A stretch of DNA of 11,221 bases from Lachnospiraceae bacterium (GTDB taxonomy: Bacteria > Bacillota > Clostridia > Lachnospirales > Lachnospiraceae), in the NCBI GenBank assembly GCA_017477805.1, contig JAFUUM010000287.1, positions 1-11,221 on the forward strand, in the 5' to 3' direction. The notes below the pieces were generated by a model that saw only the letters and a list, made by a program, of their open reading frames with translations, did no database searches and had not been told where the DNA came from. Of this stretch, positions 1 to 6,602 are shown in pieces (within the stretch, counting starts at the first letter, position 1; each line of letters begins with the position of its first letter). The position numbers were made by a program, and so were the translations under genes.

Positions 1-127
1 CGTCATTGACATTCAAAAATCCGAACTGTGCCTGTGCACGATTGGTACGTACCCATGCGCAGATCTCCACATCTTTCGATGCAAACTCGTCTGTGTTCCT
101 GAACAGCTGCTTGATCCTTGTTCTCAT
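1..127 (-). CDS. asnS: Asparaginyl-tRNA synthetase, N-terminal fragment (runs off left edge)
   Basis: The minus strand reads from ATG at 127-125 for 42 codons and leaves the window still open. The product begins MRTRIKQLFRNTDEF and continues with VEICAWVRTNR and FGFLNVND, which matches the start of the OB-fold anticodon-binding domain of class IIb asparaginyl-tRNA synthetases (a CGWVRTxRxSKxFGFIxVNDG-like stretch). The enzyme charges tRNA-Asn with asparagine in the cytoplasm. An in-frame TAA at 157-155 lies shortly upstream, so this ATG is the only plausible start; the sequence before it (AAAGAAAGCGCGGTATGAAAAA) has only a weak Shine-Dalgarno. An aspartyl- or lysyl-tRNA synthetase is less likely because the WVRTNR and FGFLNVND wording is specific to the asparaginyl type. 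The catalytic domain is outside the window, so the call rests on about 40 residues. Confidence 0.82.
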   Translation of the reverse strand, partial: MRTRIKQLFRNTDEFASKDVEICAWVRTNRAQAQFGFLNVND

Positions 128-169
128 TTTTTCATACCGCGCTTTCTTTGAAATTTAGTATTATTTGCC

Positions 170-196
170 ATTATACCAAATTTTCGTAAAAATCAA
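170..196 (-). promoter_or_regulatory. Probable sigma-A promoter of asnS
   Basis: On the minus strand a perfect TATAAT (175-170) is preceded by TGG, forming an extended -10 (TGnTATAAT), with TTGATT (196-191) 15 bp further upstream as the -35. The 15-bp spacer is short, but an extended -10 tolerates this. The -10 ends about 42 bp before the asnS ATG, a normal leader length. I saw no T-box-like specifier or antiterminator, and the leader would be too short for one. Confidence 0.6.
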
Positions 197-205
197 TCCC
201 CAAAT

Positions 206-236
206 TTGCGGAAAATCACGTTTCCTGTTTCCGCAA
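206..236 (-). terminator. Hairpin after the histidine kinase gene, possible intrinsic terminator
   Basis: TTGCGGAAA (206-214) and TTTCCGCAA (228-236) form a perfect 9-bp stem with a 13-base loop, 33 bases past the stop codon of the histidine kinase gene on the minus strand. The sequence following the stem on that strand (ATTTGGGGATTGATTTTT) is only moderately T-rich, so this is a weak or imperfect terminator. The position between the end of the kinase operon and the asnS promoter supports a termination role. Confidence 0.45.
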
Positions 237-268
237 CCCCTGACATACCCTTTTCCGGGACCGATCAA

Positions 269-1507
269 TCAATAAGCAGCGGCCTCCAGCGACACTGTGA
301 TCCTTGTCCCGAATTCCGGACGGGAGAGGACTTCCACGCTTCCCTTATGGGCATCCACGATCCATTTTGCAATGGAAAGTCCAAGGCCGGAGCCTCCCGT
401 GGAGCTGTTTCTCGCCTTGTCGGCGCGGTAGAAACGCTCAAAAATATGGCCCAGCTCTTCGCCGCCAATACCGATACCCTCATCCTGTACGGTATAGACC
501 ACGCGGCCTCCCGCTTTCTTCACAGACAGTTTGATATTGCTGCCCTTGTCCGAGTACTTGGCCGCATTCTGGACAAAGATCCGGATAGACTGCTTGATCA
601 TAGCAACATCTCCGTTTACAAAACAGTCCTCGCTGTCATCCAGGATATATTTGTGGTCGGGATCGATCATCATGGACTCTTCCCAGACTTCTCTCATCAC
701 CGAAGAAAGATCGACTTTCACCATGGAAAGGCGCTGCCGTCCGTTATCTCCTCTTGCAAGGAAAAGAAGCTGATCAATGAGTTCTTTCATGTTCTCGGAC
801 TCATTCTTGATGGCGCCGATCGCTTCCTCCAAAACCGCAGGATCATCCTTCCCCCAGCGGTCCAGCATGTTGACGTAGCCCTGGATCACGGCGATGGGAG
901 TCCTTAATTCGTGGGACGCATCATCCACAAATCTTGCCTGCTGCATCCTCGCCTCCTGCATCCTGTGAAGCAGGTTGTTGAGGGCTGCCTCGATACTGGC
1001 AAGATCCTCATCTCCCGTGGAGATCTGCACGGTGTTATTGTCGGCAGAAACCTTCAGGATCGCTTCTTCCAGTTCTTCAAATTTCGTGGTATCCAAAGGC
1101 ACTTCGCTGATGGCCTCGGCCTTTAACGCCAGCTCATTCAACGGGTTCAGTTTTCTTCTGATCCTACCCGTCCGGAACAGGGAGAAAAACAGATTCAGAT
1201 TCTGATATAGAACAACCGCGATGAGAATGATCCCCGTAAAGAAAATGTAATCCCGCATGGGAAAAGAATAGGACCTGCTGTCGGTATACAGATTCAGGAC
1301 CACGGTATTGATATCCTCGCCGGTGAGGGAAAAACTCTCATATATCTCATTCTTCGGGATAGTCTGATAACAGGTATAGGCAAAAAGTCCGAAAGAAGAT
1401 AACAGGATCAGAAGATCCAAAGTAAAAAAGGCTTTCAGTTTATCAAACCAGAAAGCCGTATTGATCCTTCTTGCGATTGAGGATGTACGTTTGTTTACAC
1501 TATTCAT
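269..1507 (-). CDS. Sensor histidine kinase of a two-component system
   Basis: This 412-residue kinase autophosphorylates on a histidine and passes phosphate to the response regulator encoded just upstream. Two membrane helices (about 24-46 and 87-110) enclose a short outside segment of roughly 40 residues, too small for a Cache or PAS sensor. A helical linker with no clear HAMP match (about 112-185) leads to the dimerisation/phosphoacceptor box DDASHELRTP with His199. The ATPase domain has an N box (QNAAKYSD, Asn314), a G1 box (DEGIGIGG, 342-349), an F box (FERFY, 356-360) and a G2 box (GGSGLGL, 371-377), so it should be active. The ATG at 1507 overlaps the end of the regulator gene by 8 bases; AGAAGG within the regulator's last codons serves as its ribosome binding site. 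The small outside loop resembles intramembrane-sensing kinases that detect envelope stress, but the signal is unknown. Confidence 0.93.
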   Translation of the reverse strand: MNSVNKRTSSIARRINTAFWFDKLKAFFTLDLLILLSSFGLFAYTCYQTIPKNEIYESFSLTGEDINTVVLNLYTDSRSYSFPMRDYIFFTGIILIAVVLYQNLNLFFSLFRTGRIRRKLNPLNELALKAEAISEVPLDTTKFEELEEAILKVSADNNTVQISTGDEDLASIEAALNNLLHRMQEARMQQARFVDDASHELRTPIAVIQGYVNMLDRWGKDDPAVLEEAIGAIKNESENMKELIDQLLFLARGDNGRQRLSMVKVDLSSVMREVWEESMMIDPDHKYILDDSEDCFVNGDVAMIKQSIRIFVQNAAKYSDKGSNIKLSVKKAGGRVVYTVQDEGIGIGGEELGHIFERFYRADKARNSSTGGSGLGLSIAKWIVDAHKGSVEVLSRPEFGTRITVSLEAAAY

Positions 1508-2189
1508 TGGAACCTTCTTTTATCACATATCCAACGCCCCGGATGGTCTGGATCAGCTTGATGCCGTATCTGTCATCGATCTTGGTGCGAAGATGTCTGA
1601 TATAAACATCCACCACATTGGTCTCGCCATCATAATCATAGCCCCAGATCTCTCCGATCAGGCGCTCTCTGTCAAGAACGATGTTCTTGTTCTCCATAAG
1701 GATCCGGAGGAGTTCAAACTCATAATTGGTCAGTTCCACGGGATTCCCGTTTGCACTGACCTCATGTCTGTCGATATCCATCACCACGCCGCTGATCTCA
1801 AGCCGTCTTGTGGACGCAGCTGCAGTACCGCCCTTCCTTTTCAGAGCTACCCGGATCCTTGCGAGCAGCTCTTCAATGGCAAAGGGTTTCGTAATATAGT
1901 CATCCGCACCGGCATCAAGGCCCGATACCTTATCCATGACCGCATCTCTTGCAGTCACCAGGATCACCGGAGTCTCCTTTTTGTTTCGCAGTCTCCGAAG
2001 GACCTCGAAGCCGTTGATGCCCGGCAGCATGACATCCAAAAGGATCAGATCGTAGTCACTTCCCAGCGCCATGTCAAGACCTGTTCGTCCGTCTTCGGCC
2101 TTGTCCACGCTGTTCCCTTCATGAACCAGTTCCAGTTCGATAAAACGTGCCAGTTGTGCTTCATCTTCTACGATCAGAAATTTACTCAT
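1500..2189 (-). CDS. OmpR/PhoB-family response regulator
   Basis: This 229-residue DNA-binding regulator has an N-terminal receiver domain (1-115) with acidic pocket residues Glu8 and Asp9, phosphoacceptor Asp52 in LLDVMLPG, the switch Thr79 and the conserved Lys101 in ITKPF. A C-terminal winged helix (about 130-226) follows, ending in the typical RTKIDD and IRGVGYVI strands. It is the cognate partner of the histidine kinase that overlaps its 3' end. Its ATG overlaps the TGA of the upstream UBA/DUF4342 gene as ATGA, with only a weak purine run (GAAGAAG) before it, so translation is probably coupled. PhoB-type proteins bind direct repeats in 11-bp register, and such repeats lie ahead of this operon at 2813-2853. 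Target genes outside this operon cannot be deduced. Confidence 0.95.
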   Translation of the reverse strand: MSKFLIVEDEAQLARFIELELVHEGNSVDKAEDGRTGLDMALGSDYDLILLDVMLPGINGFEVLRRLRNKKETPVILVTARDAVMDKVSGLDAGADDYITKPFAIEELLARIRVALKRKGGTAAASTRRLEISGVVMDIDRHEVSANGNPVELTNYEFELLRILMENKNIVLDRERLIGEIWGYDYDGETNVVDVYIRHLRTKIDDRYGIKLIQTIRGVGYVIKEGSNE

Positions 2190-2743
2190 TCGTTTTCTTC
2201 TTCATCCTTTTTGAATTCGTTTTTGATATTCTCGGCGGTCTGGGATGCCTTATCGCAAACTTCGTTCACGTCCACAACCACTTTGTCCACACCGACAAAA
2301 TTATAGCTGAACCCGAAGAACAGTCCGATGACGATCAGGGGAACCGTGATCCAGAAGAAGCCGAGGATCAGGATGATCAGCACAAGCAGAGGAACGTTTG
2401 CCTTCTGTTCGCCGTCCTTGTTGATGCAGAACTCGATCTCCATGCTCTTGTGGAAGATCTTTGCAAAGAAATCACCGATCTTTTTGAAGCCGTCCTTCAC
2501 ATTGCTCTGACCGGAACCTGCATACTGTCTCTGGGCCAGTTCGTACTTCCTGACGTTCTCCATATCCTGACTTGCTCCGGTATAGTAAGTTCCGTCCTTC
2601 GGAGTGTTTACCTTACCCTCGCGTTCCAGTGCGATGATCGCCTCCAGCATATCGTAGTTGTTCTGCTCCAGAACGTTTTTGGCATCCTCGTAGGATACGC
2701 CGGTCTTCTCTCTGAGTTTTTCTACCTTTTCAAAATTTTCCAT
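2186..2743 (-). CDS. UBA-like / DUF4342 membrane protein, first gene of the two-component operon
   Basis: This is a 185-residue protein of no established function. Residues 4-42 (EKLREKTGVSYEDAKNVLE, then MLEAIIALERE) look like a UBA/TS-N three-helix domain, the fold also found in EF-Ts. Residues about 86-150 match the DUF4342 pattern: a short amphipathic lead (KIGDFFAKIF), a small strand segment containing KDGE, then one long hydrophobic stretch (about 117-146) that could be one or two membrane helices. The tail is charged and acidic (KDEEENE). A strong ribosome binding site, AAAGGAAG (2760-2753), precedes the ATG. It heads a three-gene unit with 4- and 8-base overlaps, so it is made in step with the response regulator and kinase. 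I infer an accessory or target role at the membrane for the signalling pair; the sequence itself does not prove it. Confidence 0.85.
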   Translation of the reverse strand: MENFEKVEKLREKTGVSYEDAKNVLEQNNYDMLEAIIALEREGKVNTPKDGTYYTGASQDMENVRKYELAQRQYAGSGQSNVKDGFKKIGDFFAKIFHKSMEIEFCINKDGEQKANVPLLVLIILILGFFWITVPLIVIGLFFGFSYNFVGVDKVVVDVNEVCDKASQTAENIKNEFKKDEEENE

Positions 2744-2797
2744 GTGATTGCCCTTCCTTTCAGATATTTGGTGTTGCTTGATTTATTTGATATCTGA

Positions 2798-2826
2798 ATG
2801 ATACACGGCAAGGATTAAAACAAAAT
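2798..2826 (-). promoter_or_regulatory. Candidate activator-dependent promoter for the UBA/DUF4342-regulator-kinase operon
   Basis: A TATCAT -10-like hexamer (minus strand, 2803-2798) lies 54 bases before the start codon. At 17 bp upstream there is only ATTTTG (2826-2821), a poor -35. The octamer repeats occupy the place of and the region upstream of this -35, a common arrangement when a PhoB-type regulator substitutes for sigma contacts. It is weak as a stand-alone promoter call. Confidence 0.3.
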
Positions 2827-2853
2827 TTGTTCAAGATTAAAAACAGATTAAAA
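2813..2853. promoter_or_regulatory. Direct-repeat operator, probable binding site of an OmpR/PhoB-type regulator
   Basis: The octamer GATTAAAA occurs exactly three times, at 2813-2820, 2835-2842 and 2846-2853. The start-to-start distances are 22 and 11 bp, so all copies lie on the same DNA face; the empty 11-bp slot at 2824-2831 (AATTTGTT) keeps only a partial match. Eleven-bp direct repeats are the classic site of PhoB-family winged helices, and the array sits directly upstream of the operon that encodes one. The last copy overlaps the stop codon of the neighbouring hydrolase gene. That the neighbouring regulator binds here is inference. Confidence 0.55.
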
Positions 2854-3954
2854 TACACTATTCAATATTTCTTGATGGAAGCAGTGCTCTCCTTCCCTGA
2901 TATCATGGGTGATCAGGTCTTCCTTCCCGTAAAGGGCATAGGCTTTTCTGACGATGTCCATCTGCTCATAGACATTTTGCAGGCCCCTGGGACCGTTTAA
3001 ATGATCCCCTCTGCAGGACTGAACGATGAGTTTTCTCGGTGCGATGAGGGATGCGATATCTCCCATGTCAAAATGAAGCCAGAGGTTCGGAATATAATTG
3101 CAATTACAGTTCCCGTTGAGTTCCAATAAAGAATCCTTGTACCCGTAAAGATACCCGCTGATGAGAACGTTTTTGATCCGGTCATCCATGGCTGCTGCCC
3201 ACAGGGTCTGCATACCGCCGCCGGAAAAGCCGACGCAGCCAAGGTCTTCCGTATCCCAACCTTCCTGCTCGCCCCGCTCCAACATATAGTCCACAAGTCT
3301 CATGGCATCCCAGGTACACATGCCGCATACCGTTTCGCCAAGACCAAGGGCCATATGGCTTAAGTGGAAGCAGGTACTGTTGAGGAATGACTTTTCGCTG
3401 TCATCCTGCAGGGCCTCATCTCGTCGTTCCCCAAAGCCTCTGCAGTCCGGGCAGGCCACAACATACCCCATTTTCGCAAGGGTAAGGCCGTAGTCGTAAT
3501 TGAACTTTTTGATGGCAGCTGCAACCGCAGGTATCTCCGCGCAGCCTGCCACGCTGTATTTTCCGGCCCCCTGATGTCCCGGAAGGGTAAGGACAACACG
3601 GGGATGCTCGATCCCCTCAGGGATCAGCAAAAATACGGTCATGTAGATCCCGGGCTCCACCTGCAGGACCAGGTGCTCTCTTTTGATGGTATTTCCTTTG
3701 ATGTCTGGAGAATCAAAAGAGACAGGAAGAAGCACCGTCTCGTCAATGGCAGGGGTGAGGGGGCACCTCACCATCCTGTCCATTCCGAGTAGGGCTTCAA
3801 GCGTTTTGCGGCTGTTGTCTCTCCATTCTTCGAAGGAAGAAACATCAGATCCGCAAAACGCATCCTGCCTCGAAAACGAATCAAATCGTTTTTGCATTGC
3901 CTCCAAACATCCGTAGTATTTTTTGATATGAATTGTTTCGGCAATGCTGTTCAT
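2848..3954 (-). CDS. Alpha/beta-hydrolase, acetylxylan-esterase / dienelactone-hydrolase-like
   Basis: This 368-residue protein has no signal peptide and is likely a cytoplasmic serine esterase. Visible landmarks are an oxyanion-side strand LPGHQGAG (124-131), CPDCRGFGERRDE (168-180) that recalls the RGxG region of acetylxylan esterases, the nucleophile elbow GFSGGG with Ser242-region (Ser244), a probable acid Asp317 in SCRGDHLNG, and the general-base His357 in EGEHCFHQE. The length and wording fit the Abhydrolase_7/AXE1-like branch of the dienelactone hydrolase superfamily. The start at 3954 is preceded by GGGAAAGACGAAAA and lies only 16 bases after the binding-protein gene, so it belongs to the uptake operon. 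I infer that it removes an ester group (such as acetyl) from an imported glycan or glycoside. It carries 14 cysteines, unusually many. The exact substrate is not readable from the sequence. Confidence 0.82.
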   Translation of the reverse strand: MNSIAETIHIKKYYGCLEAMQKRFDSFSRQDAFCGSDVSSFEEWRDNSRKTLEALLGMDRMVRCPLTPAIDETVLLPVSFDSPDIKGNTIKREHLVLQVEPGIYMTVFLLIPEGIEHPRVVLTLPGHQGAGKYSVAGCAEIPAVAAAIKKFNYDYGLTLAKMGYVVACPDCRGFGERRDEALQDDSEKSFLNSTCFHLSHMALGLGETVCGMCTWDAMRLVDYMLERGEQEGWDTEDLGCVGFSGGGMQTLWAAAMDDRIKNVLISGYLYGYKDSLLELNGNCNCNYIPNLWLHFDMGDIASLIAPRKLIVQSCRGDHLNGPRGLQNVYEQMDIVRKAYALYGKEDLITHDIREGEHCFHQEILNSVF

Positions 3955-3970
3955 TTTTCGTCTTTCCCGT

Positions 3971-5620
3971 TTACTGATTCAGAGCTTTCAGGTAACGGTC
4001 ATACTGCTGCTGACGAATGCTGACAAGCTCCGGAAGATTTAAGGCCTCAAGACCTGCGATATAGCCGTCAAACTCGGTGGCGATATCCTTGGTGCCGGTG
4101 ATGAATGCGGTGGCATTCTCATCAACATTGGTCTGGATGTCTTCAAGATACATGTTTATTGTATCACTTTCATCGGAAGTTGCGTATATCATCGGCCAGG
4201 GATCAACAACATACTGACGCTGATCGGCATTGATCTTTGCATGCCAGTCTGCAACAAGGATATCGGTAGCCTCTACAGACTGCTGTGCGGGAAATACGAA
4301 TGCGGGGTTGATACCAAACTGCTGTAACCAGTCGTTGTCCTTACCCTTTTCGGTGTACTCTCTGCTGCCGTCTGCATTAACGACATAGCTCTCGCCTTCA
4401 ATACCCCACTGATAGTAATCCTGGCAGTGATCGCTCATAGCATAGTCAAGGAACTTGCAGGCTAGTTCGATCTGGCCGGACTTGGAACTTACACCGAACA
4501 TACCGGACAGGAAGTTTCTGCCAACGTAGAAGCCCTTATGCTCGCCGGAAAGAGGTGCAACACCGACAAATGCGGTCTTCTCTGTTCCATCGTAGTAAGG
4601 CAGAACGTTGGAATACATCATGGACATTGCCCAGCTGTAATCGAATGCAACACCGGTAAGGTCATTGGAAATTCTCTCGATGACTTTATCTCTGTCAAGA
4701 GAGGTGAACTCAACTTCCAGCAGGCCTTCTTCATAAAGGCCGTTCAGGAACTCAAGGTACTTACGATAGTTCTCGGAATCTGCTGCAGCGTAGGTAACCT
4801 TGCCGCTCGCATCAGCCTGGAAGCCGCTTACCAGATCCAGACCAAATGCAGGTCCGAACATGTAAGGCAGGAAGGCACTCATGATGGACATGGGGATCTC
4901 ATCATTGGTATTGCCGTCGCCGTTCATATCGTTCTCTTTGAAGTAACGAAGCAGATCAACAAAATCATCCAGGTTCTCGGGAGCTTCTTTTCCTGCTTTA
5001 TCCAGCCATACCTGGTTGTACATCAAAACGGGCTGGTAATCATGTGCAACGTTAACACCTGCAACATAGTAGATGTGGCCGTCTTCTGCGGTGAGCTCAG
5101 CCTTCTGAACGGGATGCTCGGAAAGCCATTTGGTGAAGTTGGGCATGTAGTCAAAATAGGTGTCCAGAGGAACGAACATGCCGGACTTGATCCAGATCTG
5201 GTTGGGATCGTTATCGGGGATCTTTACGATATCCGCATCGATGTTACCAACGGAAAGCATGGGTGTGATGGCATCCTCATAGCTGTTGTAATCAAGGAGC
5301 TGCCAGTCCGGCTCCACGCCCGCTTCTTCAAATACCTTCTGCACAATAGGTGCTTTGGTGATATCGACATTGGAATAGTTGGATGTCTGAGCAAGGATCT
5401 TAATGGTGCCGCCGTCTTCAGTGATAGGGCCCTCCCCCGTATAACTGAATCCGCTTTCCTCCACCACTGTGGTTGCCTGCTGGATGGCGCTGTCGACAAC
5501 CTCGGTCTTGTTCTCCGGAGTCGCTGCGTCCTGTGTTGCAGCGGGCTGGTCGCCGCAGCCTGCCAGAGATGACATCACCATAGCCGATGCCAAAATCAGT
5601 GCTAAACTTCTCTTTTTCAT
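3971..5620 (-). CDS. Extracellular carbohydrate-binding lipoprotein of an ABC transporter
   Basis: This 549-residue solute-binding protein captures a sugar or oligosaccharide outside the membrane and hands it to the two permeases encoded upstream. It has a lipoprotein signal peptide: KKR, a hydrophobic run, and lipobox LAGC with Cys22 as the lipidated residue. A low-complexity Ala/Thr/Glu linker follows (about 26-60). The mature part reads as a family 1 extracellular solute-binding protein of the LplA/YtcQ kind, with a calcium-loop-like DMNGDGNTNDE (231-241) found in many of these proteins. A strong site AAGGAGG lies 5 bases before the ATG. It follows the second permease by 60 bases, a gap holding the small inverted repeat GTTTCatccGAAAC just after that permease's stop. 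The substrate is unknown. Confidence 0.92.
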   Translation of the reverse strand: MKKRSLALILASAMVMSSLAGCGDQPAATQDAATPENKTEVVDSAIQQATTVVEESGFSYTGEGPITEDGGTIKILAQTSNYSNVDITKAPIVQKVFEEAGVEPDWQLLDYNSYEDAITPMLSVGNIDADIVKIPDNDPNQIWIKSGMFVPLDTYFDYMPNFTKWLSEHPVQKAELTAEDGHIYYVAGVNVAHDYQPVLMYNQVWLDKAGKEAPENLDDFVDLLRYFKENDMNGDGNTNDEIPMSIMSAFLPYMFGPAFGLDLVSGFQADASGKVTYAAADSENYRKYLEFLNGLYEEGLLEVEFTSLDRDKVIERISNDLTGVAFDYSWAMSMMYSNVLPYYDGTEKTAFVGVAPLSGEHKGFYVGRNFLSGMFGVSSKSGQIELACKFLDYAMSDHCQDYYQWGIEGESYVVNADGSREYTEKGKDNDWLQQFGINPAFVFPAQQSVEATDILVADWHAKINADQRQYVVDPWPMIYATSDESDTINMYLEDIQTNVDENATAFITGTKDIATEFDGYIAGLEALNLPELVSIRQQQYDRYLKALNQ

Positions 5621-5680
5621 AGATACCTCCTTATTGTTGATGAATTTATTGAATCCTCCCTATGAGGTTTCATCCGAAAC

Positions 5681-6589
5681 TTAACCTTTCACCGCACCGA
5701 GCATGGTTCCCTGTACCAGATACTTCTGGACAAAAGGCACCACGATCATGATGGGAATGACGGAAACCACGATGCACACATATCTGACCTGGATGGTGGA
5801 CTGGGCAAGAGCACCCATGTTCAGGTTTGTGGTCTGGGTGATCTCCATGGATGCCTGCAGCAGGATCCTTCTAAGGAACACCTGCAGGGGCTCCTTTTTG
5901 GAGTCGCTGATATAGAGCATTGCCGAAAAGAAATCGTTGTATCTTGCCACTGCGTAGTACAGGGTCAGTACCGCCAGCGTCGGTTTGATCAGGGGTACCG
6001 CGATCTTCGATAAGATAAAGAAATCGTTTGCTCCCTCGATGGCCGCTTCTTCGAAAAGTTCCTCGGAAATGGCTTCAAAAGCGCTGCGGCAAATCATGAC
6101 GTTGTACGCGGAGATCAGGACCGGAACGATCATGACAAGTCTTGAGTCGTACAATCCCAGCTTTGTGACCACCACGTAAACGGGGATCAGGCCTCCCGAA
6201 AAGTACATGGTAAATGCCAGGAGAAAATTGAACTGTTTCCTTAAACAGAAAGCTTTTCTCGAAAGGGGGTAGGCCGCAAGGCAGGTGAAGATCACATTGC
6301 AGGTTGTTCCCACCACCGTATAGAAAAAGGTATTTCCGTAGGAGATCCAAAGCTGCTTATAATTTAGGACCGTCTTCATGGCTTCCAGATTGAGTTCTAC
6401 AGGGAGAAATACCACTCGCCCCTGATTCACCGCCTGTCCGGAACTTAAGGAGACGCTCAGGACGTAAATAAACGGGTAGACACAAACGATCACCGCAAGT
6501 AAAAGGAAGATCCAGGTGATCAGATCAAAAATGATATCTCCGGCGGTGCCGTGAAACTCCTTTTTTCTGATTGATTTTTTACTGTTCAT
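5681..6589 (-). CDS. CUT1 ABC transporter permease, YtcP/LplC-like
   Basis: This 302-residue inner-membrane permease has about six transmembrane helices (first about 22-46) and pairs with the LplB-like permease to form the translocation channel. The cytoplasmic EAA loop, which contacts the ATPase, is at about 180-202 (EEAAIEGANDFFILSKIAVP). The C-terminus QGTMLGAVKG is typical of YtcP/LplC proteins. The open frame extends upstream to an ATG at 6658 inside the previous gene. I chose the ATG at 6589 because GAGGGAGAG lies 3 to 11 bases before it, the protein then begins with the usual basic MNSKKSIRKK, and the spacing to the previous stop is 13 bases. No ATP-binding subunit is encoded nearby; a shared MsmX-type ATPase encoded elsewhere is the usual solution for this family. 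Confidence 0.92.
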   Translation of the reverse strand: MNSKKSIRKKEFHGTAGDIIFDLITWIFLLLAVIVCVYPFIYVLSVSLSSGQAVNQGRVVFLPVELNLEAMKTVLNYKQLWISYGNTFFYTVVGTTCNVIFTCLAAYPLSRKAFCLRKQFNFLLAFTMYFSGGLIPVYVVVTKLGLYDSRLVMIVPVLISAYNVMICRSAFEAISEELFEEAAIEGANDFFILSKIAVPLIKPTLAVLTLYYAVARYNDFFSAMLYISDSKKEPLQVFLRRILLQASMEITQTTNLNMGALAQSTIQVRYVCIVVSVIPIMIVVPFVQKYLVQGTMLGAVKG

Positions 6590-6602
6590 AAACTCTCCCT
6601 CT

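Noticed and set aside
206..907. Plus-strand open frame of 233 codons opposite the histidine kinase
   Set aside because: It is antisense to conserved kinase boxes and starts inside the terminator hairpin; a shadow frame.
1461..2306. Plus-strand open frame of 281 codons opposite the response regulator
   Set aside because: It is antisense to receiver and winged-helix motifs, with histidine/isoleucine-rich noise composition and no start signal.
2819..2831. Palindrome AACAAAATTTGTT as a separate operator or terminator
   Set aside because: With a single central base it cannot fold as a hairpin, and it lies inside the AT-rich GATTAAAA array, where such symmetry arises easily by chance.
4538..5572. 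Long open frame (344 codons) on the plus strand opposite the binding-protein gene
   Set aside because: It lies wholly antisense to a well-supported lipoprotein gene, has no ribosome binding site, and its translation shows no family features; it mirrors the codon bias of the real gene.
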